Shown here: piece by piece, positions 24,613 through 32,798 of the stretch
Position numbering within the stretch: the first letter of the stretch is position 1
Layout of the letters: each line of letters opens with the position of its first letter
Notes under the pieces: generated by a model
The model's input: the letters and a program-made list of their open reading frames with translations, nothing else
Told to the model about the DNA's origin: nothing
The model's database searches: none
Translations under genes and position numbers: made by a program
Assembly: GCA_016703965.1 (NCBI GenBank)
Contig: JADJBB010000025.1
Location: forward strand, 1,069,501-1,133,500
Source: Acidobacteriota bacterium
Lineage (GTDB): Bacteria > Acidobacteriota > Blastocatellia > Pyrinomonadales > Pyrinomonadaceae
Direction: 5' to 3'
DNA length: 64,000 nt

Positions 24613-25662
24613 CTCGAACTGAGCTTTCAAACTCTCCGTATACGGAGCCCTCGCGACGCCTTTTTCGGTGATTATGGCGGTTACCAGGTCATTTGGGGTT
24701 ACGTCGAAGGCGTAGTTGGTGATGCCTACTCCTTCGGGGGCTAGTTGGTGGCCTTTTACGTGGGTGACCTCCTCGCGGTCGCGTTCTTCGATGGGGATCT
24801 GGTCGCCGGTTGGGGTGTTAAGATCGACGGTCGAGAGCGGGGCTGCAACGTAGAAGGGGATGTTGTGGCGTTTGGCTAGGACAGCGACCATGTAGGTGCC
24901 GATCTTGTTGGCGACGTCGCCGTTGGCGGCGATGCGGTCGCTGCCGACGACGACGGCGTGAACGCCGCCTTTTTTCATGATGTGGCCGGACATGTTGTCG
25001 GTGATCAGGGTGACGGGAATGTCGTCTTCCATCAGTTCCCAGGCGGTGAGGCGGGCACCTTGGAGGTACGGGCGCGTTTCGTCGGCGATGACTGAGATCG
25101 ATTTGCCCTGGTCGACGGCTCCGCGGATCACGCCGAGCGCCGTGCCCCAGACGCCGCCGGTGGCGAGGGCCCCGGCGTTGCAGTGGGTCAGGACGACGTC
25201 GTTGTCGGCGAGCAATTCGCCGCCGAACTGAGCGATCAGACGCTGCGATTCGATGTCTTCGTCATGGATGGCGATGGCGTCGGTTTTCAGGATCTCTTTG
25301 ATCTCGCTGACCGATTTGCCATCCGCTTTGGCCTTTTGAAACGTGCGGTTCATGCGGTCGATCGCCCAGAAAAGGTTGACGGCGGTCGGGCGTGTCGCGG
25401 CGAGGACTTCGCTGATATAGGCGATCTCTTCTTCGAGATCGGCGACGGTGGTACCGACAAAATTCTTTGCCCCGAGAGCGATGCCGTACGCGGCCGAAAC
25501 GCCGATCGCCGGGGCTCCGCGGACGACCATGTCTTTGATGCCGGCGGCGACTTCGTCGTAGGTTTTGAGCGTGAGCCACGTTTCCTCGGTCGGCAGCAAA
25601 CGCTGATCAAGCATGAGAACGCCGTCGTCGGACCATTTTACGGGGATGATGTTGAGTTTCAT
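24595..25662 (-). CDS. mtnA: S-methyl-5-thioribose-1-phosphate isomerase
   Basis: A 355-residue enzyme of methionine salvage that converts methylthioribose-1-phosphate to methylthioribulose-1-phosphate. Family motifs: VVRGAPAIGVSAAYGIALGA near residue 47, VLTHCNAGALATGGVWGTALG with the catalytic Cys, TLITDNMSGHIMK, and VVGSDRIAANGDVANKIGTY with the catalytic Asp. The C-terminal PTGDQIPIEERD and GVGITNYAFDVTP are also conserved. The gene stands alone; no other methionine-salvage gene is near. Its 3' end has been remodelled by a REP-like repeat. Confidence 0.97.
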   Translation of the reverse strand: MKLNIIPVKWSDDGVLMLDQRLLPTEETWLTLKTYDEVAAGIKDMVVRGAPAIGVSAAYGIALGAKNFVGTTVADLEEEIAYISEVLAATRPTAVNLFWAIDRMNRTFQKAKADGKSVSEIKEILKTDAIAIHDEDIESQRLIAQFGGELLADNDVVLTHCNAGALATGGVWGTALGVIRGAVDQGKSISVIADETRPYLQGARLTAWELMEDDIPVTLITDNMSGHIMKKGGVHAVVVGSDRIAANGDVANKIGTYMVAVLAKRHNIPFYVAAPLSTVDLNTPTGDQIPIEERDREEVTHVKGHQLAPEGVGITNYAFDVTPNDLVTAIITEKGVARAPYTESLKAQFESEPPA

Positions 25663-25687
25663 ATGGATGTTGTGCCGCCCGTAGCGG

Positions 25688-25783
25688 GTCGGAACCGCCT
25701 CCCGTGAGGGGGCGGCCTGTTGGTGATAATACAGTACATGATGGCCGTCTTCGTGCCGCCCGCTTACGCAGGCGGTTCTGACC
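25688..25783. repeat. Inverted pair of REP-like palindromes, copies C and D
   Basis: Copy C (plus, 25688-25716) reads GTCGGAACCGCCT, a variant loop, then GGGCGGCC; copy D (minus, 25756-25783) is CCGCCCGCTTACGCAGGCGG followed by TTCTGAC. They face each other across 39 bp between mtnA and the DoxX-like gene, both divergent from this region. Confidence 0.75.
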
Positions 25784-25890
25784 CGGTCGAACCCTCTGTA
25801 CGAAATTTTTGATTATACCGAAACGTGTATTCAAAGTGAATCACGCAACTTTTCGCAAACATTCCGACCCTCTTACTCGTTCTCTTTTCC

Positions 25891-26556
25891 ATGAAACTCG
25901 AACACATACTCGATGACATTCACGCAGCGGTAACGCGGCGGTGGTGGATGCAGATCTTTGCAGCATTTACGCGGGTGCTGCTGGCGGTTGGATTTATTCC
26001 GCCGAGTTATAAAAAGATCATTCACGAACCGTTCACGTCGCTGCCGGATTCGAATCCCGTCGGGCATTATTTCAACGCTCTCCTACAAACCGGTTTCTAC
26101 TACGAATTCCTCGGCTGGGGCCAGATGATCGCGGCAATTCTGCTGCTTATTCCGCGAACTTCTCATCTGGGAGCCCTGTTATTTCTTCCGATCATCGTAA
26201 ATATCGCTGTTTTGACATCGTCGGTCGGATTCGTGGGAACGTGGCTGTTAACGATCTTCATGGCGCTGGCCGCGACTTTCCTGGTCGCATGGGAGTACGA
26301 TCGGCTGAAACCGATCATTTTCTCAACCCGCGAGAAAAGACCGCGCAAATTCAATTTTCAGTTCGTCACGATCCCGGGCTTTTTCGCGATCGGCGGGGCA
26401 GTTATGGGCGGACTTTGGTGGCTGATCGGCCTGGGCAATTTCTCTAACTATCTAAGAGTAAGTGCTTTGCTGGTCGCAGTCGGAGCTGCTTTCGGGCTTG
26501 TCGTCGCTCTTCACTACCGGTTCATGCCTGTCGGACCGCTCGATCGGAGGGAATGA
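25891..26556 (+). CDS. DoxX-like membrane protein
   Basis: A 221-residue integral membrane protein with about five to six hydrophobic segments. The N-terminal half, with FTRVLLAVGFIPPSYKKI, the YYEFLGWGQMIAAILLLIPR segment and GALLFLPIIVNIAVL, follows the pattern of the DoxX/DoxD superfamily (four-helix membrane proteins often linked to thiosulphate or redox metabolism). The C-terminal part adds two spans. Its function is unknown. A divergent intergenic region with REP-like repeats separates it from mtnA. Confidence 0.7.
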   Translation: MKLEHILDDIHAAVTRRWWMQIFAAFTRVLLAVGFIPPSYKKIIHEPFTSLPDSNPVGHYFNALLQTGFYYEFLGWGQMIAAILLLIPRTSHLGALLFLPIIVNIAVLTSSVGFVGTWLLTIFMALAATFLVAWEYDRLKPIIFSTREKRPRKFNFQFVTIPGFFAIGGAVMGGLWWLIGLGNFSNYLRVSALLVAVGAAFGLVVALHYRFMPVGPLDRRE

Positions 26557-26634
26557 TCGGGCGATGGGGGGCTCGTAAAATTTGATACTCCGGCTTTCTT
26601 CGTTTATATTTGTTGGTTTAATGAACAAAGTACT

Positions 26635-28818
26635 ATGACGGAGGCCTCGACCGATATCGCAACACAACAAGCAGTAAGCCAGCAAATGCAGACGGAATTC
26701 AGAACGGATTTCGAGATAAGACGTGACATTCCGGAGGTCCTGCAACCGCTGATCTCCATTTCCGCCAACTTTTATTGGTCCTGGCAGCCCGACGGAACCG
26801 CTCTTTTTCGCGACCTTGACCCGACGCTTTGGGATCAGTGCGAACAGAATCCGCGACTGTTCCTCAATAAAGTTAAACGGGTTCGCCTCTGGCAAAAGAT
26901 CCTTGACACTGATTATGTCGCCCGGCTCGAGCGATTTAACGACAAATTTGTAAGATATCTGAGCGAGGAACGCGAACCGGGTGACGTCAATATCGCTTAT
27001 TTTTGCGCTGAGTATGGCGTACATAATTCCCTACCGAACTATTCCGGCGGGCTCGGCATTCTCGCGGGCGACCATTTGAAATCAGCGAGTGACCTCAATA
27101 TGCCGCTCACGGCGGTAGGATTGCTCTACCGTTACGGCTATTTTCGCCAGCGGATCAGGCACGACGGATGGCAGGAAGAGACCTATAACGACGTTTTCTC
27201 CTCGGAATTAGCGGTGACGCCGGTGTTTGACGAGAACGGCGAGCGGGTAACGGTTACGGTCCATATTCGCGGACGCATTGTGGTCGCTCAGGCCTGGCTG
27301 GCCCGCGTTGGCCGGATATCGCTTTATTTGCTCGATACCAACGTGCCGGAAAATAGCGATGTCGACCGCCTAATTACCGGACATCTGTACGGCGGCGACA
27401 CGGAAACTCGGATCGTACAGGAAAAGATCCTTGGCCTAGGCGGCGTGCGCCTGCTGAGAAAACTAGGGCTCAAGCCGACCGTTTTTCACCTGAACGAAGG
27501 CCACGCTGCGTTTTCGACACTTGAATTGACGCGAGAATATCTCGCCGCCAATCCTGAACACACATTTGCCGACGCGGTGCAGGAAGTCCGAAAACAGTGC
27601 GTATTCACCACTCACACTCCAGTCGCGGCCGGTAACGATGTCTTTGATCCAAAGCTCCTTGCCGAGTGTTTCAGCCCGGCATTTATTGAATCGCTCAAGC
27701 TCACCGGTTCCGAATTTATCGCTCTTGGCCGTGCAGACCTCTCAGACGATACAGAATTTTTCGGCATGACACCGTTTGCGATCCGCATGTGCCGTTCGGC
27801 AAACGGCGTGAGCGCGAAACACGGCGAAGTTTCGCGTGAATTGTGGCTAAAAATGTTCCCCGACCTTGCGGATTCGGGCGCCGTGCCGATCACCTCCGTA
27901 ACGAACGGCGTACACGCTCCGACGTGGATCGCTCCGGCGTTTCAGAGGCTTTATGAGCAGAATATCGGTTTGAATTGGCACGAGATCGTCAGAGACGAGG
28001 AAACATGGGCAACGGCGGCCAAGTTCCTGACAGACGAGAGCGTTTGGAATGCTCATCAGTCACTCAAGAATCTGCTCATCGCCTTTATCCGCGAGCGCAC
28101 TAAATCGAAAGAGACCGGCGATCTCGATACGATCAACGAACATGAGAATACGCACCATTTGTTTTCGCCAGACATACTTACGATCGGCTTTGCCCGCCGT
28201 GTCGCGGCGTATAAGCGTTGGGATCTGCTGTTCTCCGACCTGCCGCGATTGCTGAAAATGGTGGACGATGCGGAGCGTCCGGTTCAGTTCGTTTTCGCCG
28301 GAAAAGCCCACCCGCAGGATCGCACTGCAAAAACCATCCTGCAGGAATTGATGAGCATCAATCACGATTCAAATTGGCAGAAGCGTGCGGTCTTTATTGA
28401 GGATTACGATCAGGAAGTGGCTCGATATCTCGTCCATGGCGTTGATGTTTGGATGAACGTTCCGAGGCGTCCGATGGAGGCGAGCGGCACCAGCGGGATG
28501 AAAGCCGCTATGAACGGGGCTCTGAATTTCTCGATCCTGGATGGCTGGTGGATCGAGGGATATAATGGCCGGAGTGGTTTTGCGATCGGCGATCTGGAGG
28601 GAGACTTAACGGAAGATGAGATGGACACCGCGGACGCAGAATCGTTGTATTCCACGCTCGAGAACGAGCTGATACCGGCATACTACGCAAAAGACGAAAG
28701 CGGACTGCCGACCGAATGGATCGCGCGGATGAAAGATTCGATCGCTACGCTGACGCCGCAATTTTCGAGTGATCGAATGGTTTTGGACTACCTTAGAAAT
28801 ATCTACGATCAGGGATAA
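26635..28818 (+). CDS. glgP: Alpha-glucan phosphorylase (GT35, DUF3417 type)
   Basis: A 727-residue enzyme that releases glucose-1-phosphate from glycogen or maltodextrin. It belongs to the shorter bacterial/archaeal subgroup with an N-terminal DUF3417 region (residues 35-140, e.g. ISANFYWSWQPDGTALFRDLDP). Conserved parts are YFCAEYGVHNSLPNYSGGLG, HLNEGHAAFSTLE, FTTHTPVAAGND, and the cofactor region EASGTSGMKAAMNG in which Lys623 would bind pyridoxal phosphate. No other glycogen gene is adjacent; the next gene, coding a membrane protein, starts 5 bp downstream. Confidence 0.95.
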   Translation: MTEASTDIATQQAVSQQMQTEFRTDFEIRRDIPEVLQPLISISANFYWSWQPDGTALFRDLDPTLWDQCEQNPRLFLNKVKRVRLWQKILDTDYVARLERFNDKFVRYLSEEREPGDVNIAYFCAEYGVHNSLPNYSGGLGILAGDHLKSASDLNMPLTAVGLLYRYGYFRQRIRHDGWQEETYNDVFSSELAVTPVFDENGERVTVTVHIRGRIVVAQAWLARVGRISLYLLDTNVPENSDVDRLITGHLYGGDTETRIVQEKILGLGGVRLLRKLGLKPTVFHLNEGHAAFSTLELTREYLAANPEHTFADAVQEVRKQCVFTTHTPVAAGNDVFDPKLLAECFSPAFIESLKLTGSEFIALGRADLSDDTEFFGMTPFAIRMCRSANGVSAKHGEVSRELWLKMFPDLADSGAVPITSVTNGVHAPTWIAPAFQRLYEQNIGLNWHEIVRDEETWATAAKFLTDESVWNAHQSLKNLLIAFIRERTKSKETGDLDTINEHENTHHLFSPDILTIGFARRVAAYKRWDLLFSDLPRLLKMVDDAERPVQFVFAGKAHPQDRTAKTILQELMSINHDSNWQKRAVFIEDYDQEVARYLVHGVDVWMNVPRRPMEASGTSGMKAAMNGALNFSILDGWWIEGYNGRSGFAIGDLEGDLTEDEMDTADAESLYSTLENELIPAYYAKDESGLPTEWIARMKDSIATLTPQFSSDRMVLDYLRNIYDQG

Positions 28819-28823
28819 CCGAT

Positions 28824-29549
28824 ATGAACCCATCAGAATTTCGTACAGGTGTAATTAAACCGGTTGAGATCTATAAAGAGGCCTGGGAGCTGATAAAGCC
28901 TCAGTACTGGCTTGTCTTTGCGATAGTGATCGTAGGGATCCTGGTCGGTTCGGTGATCCCCATTATCCTGATCGGCCCGGCGATGTGCGGCATTTTCATG
29001 TGCTTGTTCTGCCTGACGGATGGGAAGCCGCTGAAATTCGAGGATCTGTTCAAAGGATTCGAGTACATTTGGAAGAGCCTGCCGATATCGCTCGCGATAA
29101 TGGTTCCCGTCTTTGTCTTCTTGATCGTCATCTATATTCCACTTATCGGAGTAGCGGTTGCAGGAAACAAGATGAGCGAGTCTGAGCTGCTGCCGTTCAT
29201 TGCGGGCGTACTCGTATTTGAGTTGATCGCCGCGATCGTGATGGTTTCTTTTCATACGCTGTTGCTGTTCGCCTTTCCGCTCGTTGCCGACCGTGGCTTA
29301 TCCGGGATCGACGCTATAAAATTGAGTATCAAGGCGGTCTGGCAGAATTTGGCCGGAATGGCCGGGCTGCTCGGCGTAGGTATGGTGATTGCGATGGTCA
29401 GCTATCTTGCTTTGTGCATCGGAGTTTACTTTGCGATGCCGATAATCATAATGGGGCAGGCGGTCGCGTACCGTAAGATATTTCCAGCTCTGCCAGGGGC
29501 ACCATTCGATCCGCCGGCGCCGAGTTCTTATCAAGGGGTTTCTAACTAA
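28824..29549 (+). CDS. Integral membrane protein of unknown function
   Basis: A 241-residue protein with about five hydrophobic segments in paired arrangement. The pattern GVIKPVEIYKEAWELIKPQYW, followed by a span and a cytoplasmic segment LFKGFEYIWKSLP, is seen in many small bacterial membrane proteins of the DUF975 or glycerophosphoryl diester phosphodiesterase membrane-domain type. The C-terminus is Pro-rich. It lies 5 bp after glgP and directly before the YtxJ-like gene (stop and start adjacent), suggesting one transcript, but no functional link is apparent. Confidence 0.65.
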   Translation: MNPSEFRTGVIKPVEIYKEAWELIKPQYWLVFAIVIVGILVGSVIPIILIGPAMCGIFMCLFCLTDGKPLKFEDLFKGFEYIWKSLPISLAIMVPVFVFLIVIYIPLIGVAVAGNKMSESELLPFIAGVLVFELIAAIVMVSFHTLLLFAFPLVADRGLSGIDAIKLSIKAVWQNLAGMAGLLGVGMVIAMVSYLALCIGVYFAMPIIIMGQAVAYRKIFPALPGAPFDPPAPSSYQGVSN

Positions 29550-29876
29550 ATGCCGGCAAATTTTATTGAGATCACGTCGAATGAGCAACTCGACGCATTG
29601 TTTACTGATTCATTTCGCCATCCCGTCGCCCTGGTCAAACACAGCAACACCTGCGGGATCAGCGCGAATGTCATGTACGATCTGAAAGAGATCGACGCCG
29701 ACGTTAATGTGATCGTCATTCAGCAACATCGCGATCTCTCCGACGCCGTGGCAGAACGTATCAATCATCGCCACCAGTCGCCGCAAGCGTTCGTTATTAA
29801 AGACGGCAACGCGATTTACCACGCCACGCATTACGGTATCAACCCTGCCGAGATCGAATCAAAACTGCGAAACTAA
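29550..29876 (+). CDS. YtxJ-like monothiol bacilliredoxin
   Basis: A 108-residue thioredoxin-fold protein. The active-site motif is TCGIS with a single Cys35 (the Bacillus protein has TCPIS), within VALVKHSNTCGISANV. C-terminal SPQAFVIKDGNAIYHATHYGIN contains the expected beta strands. Family members reduce bacillithiol-mixed disulphides, so the gene suggests that this organism makes bacillithiol. It abuts the preceding membrane-protein gene. Confidence 0.88.
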   Translation: MPANFIEITSNEQLDALFTDSFRHPVALVKHSNTCGISANVMYDLKEIDADVNVIVIQQHRDLSDAVAERINHRHQSPQAFVIKDGNAIYHATHYGINPAEIESKLRN

Positions 29877-29906
29877 GAGCCTTTACTGCTCACTGCCAAC
29901 TCTAAA

Positions 29907-30197
29907 ATGCTTGAACCAACCCAAATAATTGAAGAATCTGACAGCGAAGTCTCGATCAAATGGTCGGACGACGCCGAAACACGTTATTCAGCGCCGCAGC
30001 TCCGCCGGATTTGCCCGTGTGCCTCCTGTGTGAACGAATGGACCGGCGAAAAGATCCTCCAAAGCAGCCAGGTTCCTGACGACCTGAAATTCAACCACAT
30101 CTCGATCGTCGGCCGCTATGCCCTGAATTTTCACTTTTCAGACGGACACGATACCGGTATTTTTAGCTTCAAATACCTGCGCGAACTCCCTGGGTAG
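29907..30197 (+). CDS. DUF971 (gamma-butyrobetaine hydroxylase-like N-terminal) protein
   Basis: A 96-residue protein with IKWSDDAETRYSAPQLRRICPCASCVNEWTG, typical of DUF971, a small domain with a Cys motif (CPCASC) also found at the N-terminus of gamma-butyrobetaine hydroxylases. The C-terminal RYALNFHFSDGHDTGIFSFKYLREL is also conserved. Family members are often linked to iron-sulphur cluster or cofactor biology, but the exact role is not known. It lies 30 bp after the YtxJ-like gene. Confidence 0.88.
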   Translation: MLEPTQIIEESDSEVSIKWSDDAETRYSAPQLRRICPCASCVNEWTGEKILQSSQVPDDLKFNHISIVGRYALNFHFSDGHDTGIFSFKYLRELPG

Positions 30198-30282
30198 CTC
30201 CATAGCCCGGAATTGTTTTAGAAGACACGGCCTACCGCGATTTTCGGATCGTCGGCAAGTTGCTCTGTGATAAGATGGAGTT

Positions 30283-30555
30283 ATGCAGGAACGCGATATT
30301 TTTGATGAAAAGCAGGAAGTAAAAACGGCAAACTACTCATGCCCGAACTGCCGCGAGCGGGCCGATTACGAGGTTCGATGGATGAAGCGGACGAAGAAAA
30401 AGAATGCACCGCGATTCAACAACGAGAACGACCGCGCACAGTACCAGAAATCCCGCGATTATATGGTTCGTATCGATGACATGCTGATGTGCAAGAACAT
30501 GCGGTGCCGCAAACGGTTCGAGATACCTTCTTCGCAATCGATTGTATTCATCTAG
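30283..30555 (+). CDS. Small zinc-ribbon-like protein
   Basis: A 90-residue protein with two cysteine pairs, CPNC (about residue 20) and CKNMRC (about 70), separated by a basic segment (MKRTKKKN), the layout of a zinc ribbon. No family recognised. A cytoplasmic nucleic-acid or protein-binding role is possible. Monocistronic or the end of the upstream group. Confidence 0.6.
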   Translation: MQERDIFDEKQEVKTANYSCPNCRERADYEVRWMKRTKKKNAPRFNNENDRAQYQKSRDYMVRIDDMLMCKNMRCRKRFEIPSSQSIVFI

Positions 30556-30622
30556 ACAGAACTCACGGCTCGAACCTGCTAATGTTGTCTCCTGAGATGT
30601 TTTACAAGTGGAGGAAACTACG

Positions 30623-31009
30623 ATGATCGAAGGAAAAGAGCTGGAATTTTACGAATGGGAAAAGGTTCCAAACCAAAAGATCGATGCTGAGCGACGGGCC
30701 GAGATCGAGGCATTGGGAATAGATACTAACGAGTTAAGACAGGAATTGGTCGATAATTATCCGGCATCACCGGCGGATTCGGGCGGCGATGTTGACGCTG
30801 AGTGGCAAGAGGTCGAGACAACGGGCTCGGAAAGCGTCTTTGGCCATAATCCAACGCCTGATCAGTCCGATGTCGAAGCGAACGCCCATGCCATGGGGAT
30901 CGATTTTCAAGACAATGAACCGCTTGATTTCGTCAGGAAAATGGAAAAGCGGGACGAAGACCGGTTTGAGCTGAATGAAGATTCGAAGTCGTCGGATGGA
31001 ACGATCTAA
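30623..31009 (+). CDS. Small acidic protein of unknown function
   Basis: A 128-residue protein rich in Asp and Glu, with a central disordered-looking stretch (NYPASPADSGGDVDAE). The ATG at 30623 is chosen because GGAGG lies eight bases upstream; a GTG at 30608 precedes the SD. The C-terminal part ANAHAMGIDFQDNEPLDFVRKMEKRDEDRFELN resembles DUF6335-type proteins best known from cyanobacteria; I am not certain. The stop is followed after one base by a REP-like palindrome. Confidence 0.6.
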   Translation: MIEGKELEFYEWEKVPNQKIDAERRAEIEALGIDTNELRQELVDNYPASPADSGGDVDAEWQEVETTGSESVFGHNPTPDQSDVEANAHAMGIDFQDNEPLDFVRKMEKRDEDRFELNEDSKSSDGTI

Positions 31010-31010
31010 G

Positions 31011-31105
31011 GGTCAGAACCGCCTGCGTAAGCGGGCGGAACGATCGCAAATAAAGTACGCCAATAAACCTTAATCCTGACGCCCACTCACGCGGGCGGTG
31101 CTGAT
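31011..31105. repeat. Inverted pair of REP-like palindromes, copies E and F
   Basis: Copy E (plus, 31011-31038) has GGTCAGAACCGCCTGCGTAA and GCGGGCGG; copy F (minus, 31076-31105) reads TCAGCACCGCCCGCGTGAGT and GGGCG. They face each other across 37 bp, nearly the same spacing as copies C and D. Confidence 0.75.
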
Positions 31106-31114
31106 AAATACGAA

Positions 31115-31140
31115 GAGGTTGCCTCATTAGGGGCAACCTC
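31115..31140. terminator. Hairpin terminator between convergent genes
   Basis: GAGGTTGCC/GGCAACCTC with an eight-base loop. T-richness is modest on both sides; it lies just downstream of the TonB-like gene's stop on the minus strand and after the acidic gene on the plus strand. Confidence 0.65.
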
Positions 31141-31166
31141 TCGTACGTTCTGACTGATGGTTATTC

Positions 31167-32502
31167 TTAGTAGATCGAGAACGAATACTCGATCTGTTTT
31201 GTCACCGTCTGGCCCTGACCGTTAGTTTTGGCGGGCTCGAAGGCGATCCGTTTCGCTGCGGCAATTGCCTGTTCGCTAAGGCCGTTAGGAAGTCCTTTGA
31301 CAACCGACACGCTTCCGATCTGCCCCGAGGATAAGAACGTCACTCTGAGAATAACCGTTCCCTGAACATTTGCCGTTCTGGCCGCATCCGTGTATCCCGG
31401 TCGCGGTTTCGACAGGATCTTCAGGCCCTGCGTTACGCCGCGAGGCACCATCGGGGGCGGGCCGCCGTCGTTATCATCACCGCCGCCTGTACCATTACCA
31501 TTTCCCGAACCGAGTCCGCCGCCGCTGCCGCTGCCCGTTCCCGAGCCTGCACCGGTTCCGCGGCCGCTTCCCTGTCCTGTACCTACGCCGCTTCCCTGGC
31601 CGCCGCCCGAACCTGTTCCGTTAGAAAAGTTAGCAAAACGTCCGTTAGGGTCACCCCAGCGATCAAATTTCTTTTCAAAAGTTCGGTTGCCTTCCGTCTG
31701 TGGAGGCGGCATCTTGAGTTCGAAGTTATCGCTGCGGAAAACTTTCGCATCCGGCGGACGAGTTGGTTTGGGCGATTGGTCAGCGAGATCGCCTTGTGTC
31801 GTGTCTTCCTTCTCTTCACGGCCGCCACCGCCACCGCCGCCACCTTTATCTTTGTTCTGCTTGATCTGCTGCTCCTCGATCTCTGTCGGTACATCTTCAA
31901 CCATCACGGCGTTGAAAATTTCGTCATTGATCGATCCAACTTCGAGATCTTTGCTGAAGAGGTTGTAAACCATCGCCGATATCAGAACGAAGCACATGAA
32001 CCCGAACGAGCCGGCCAGAAGGGCACGACGCGTGCCGACATTCTTTTCTTCGATCTGGGTAATGTGAAAACCATCGTCGTTCGAGCTGACCTTAACCCAA
32101 CCCTCCGAGGCGTCGCGTTTCGCGTCCGTATCGACTACGGTTTTCTGGGTAAATGGTGCGACAGTCGCAGCCGCAGGTCTTTTTGGCTTCGGAACGGCAA
32201 CCACCGGAACTTCGACGGGCTGTGCGATCACCGGCTCTTCATATACCGGCTCTTCGATCACAGGCTCCTCGAAAATTTCCTCGATGGGAGCAACTTCCTG
32301 AGGCTACCTCAACCGGCGTTTGGACCGGTTCGATCACTCGTGCCACAACCGGAGCCGCGACGACTTCTTTCGGAGCCGGAGCTTCCGGAATAACGGGATT
32401 CATCTCAAAAGTCTGCAGCGATTGCCCGCAATTGGGGCAAAAGCCGAACTTTTCAGCAAATCCTTCGTCACACGAACTGCAAAATTTTACGATCTTTCCC
32501 AT
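31167..32502 (-). CDS. Zinc-ribbon/TonB hybrid protein, interrupted by one frameshift
   Basis: Two frames together give a protein of about 444 residues. The first (from ATG 32502) starts with a zinc ribbon FCSSCDEGFAEKFGFCPNCG and runs into a Pro/Val/Glu-rich segment; it shifts at about 32300, after which IEEIFEEPVIEEPVYEEPV continues the same repeat style in the second frame. Then come one membrane span (about LLAGSFGFMCFVLISAMVYNLF), a Gly-rich linker with GSGxGTG repeats, and a C-terminal TonB domain: RPGYTDAARTANVQGTVILRV, VVKGLPNGLSEQAIAAAKRI, and IEYSFSIY. TonB proteins couple the proton gradient to outer-membrane transport. A single extra G near TCAGGAAG would explain the break. Confidence 0.8.
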
Positions 32503-32798
32503 CTTTCAGCCTCTCTTTTATCGACGCTTCCGTGGAGGACGCGGTTACCCATCAAGGATTATACCGCGATTATTTCTAAAGTTTAACCACTTACCAAGAA
32601 AATTACGCGTACTGCTTCGTGCGTAATCACTCAATCTCCATAGATGCTGCATCTGTTTGACGCGATGCCTTTAGACTCTTAAAATTTCCATTTATGAAAC
32701 TCAAAAGCAAAATCGCGTTTCATATAGACCGCCCTGACAACACAAGACGACTATCGGGCAACTAACTGTTAATCTGAAGTTGCCCAAAGATATATACG

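Noticed and set aside
32503..32798. Regulatory RNA or small gene in the TonB-M16 intergenic region
   Set aside because: Only a weak ATTACGC/GCGTAAT inverted repeat near 32605-32630 is visible, with no ORF or consensus promoter strong enough to report.
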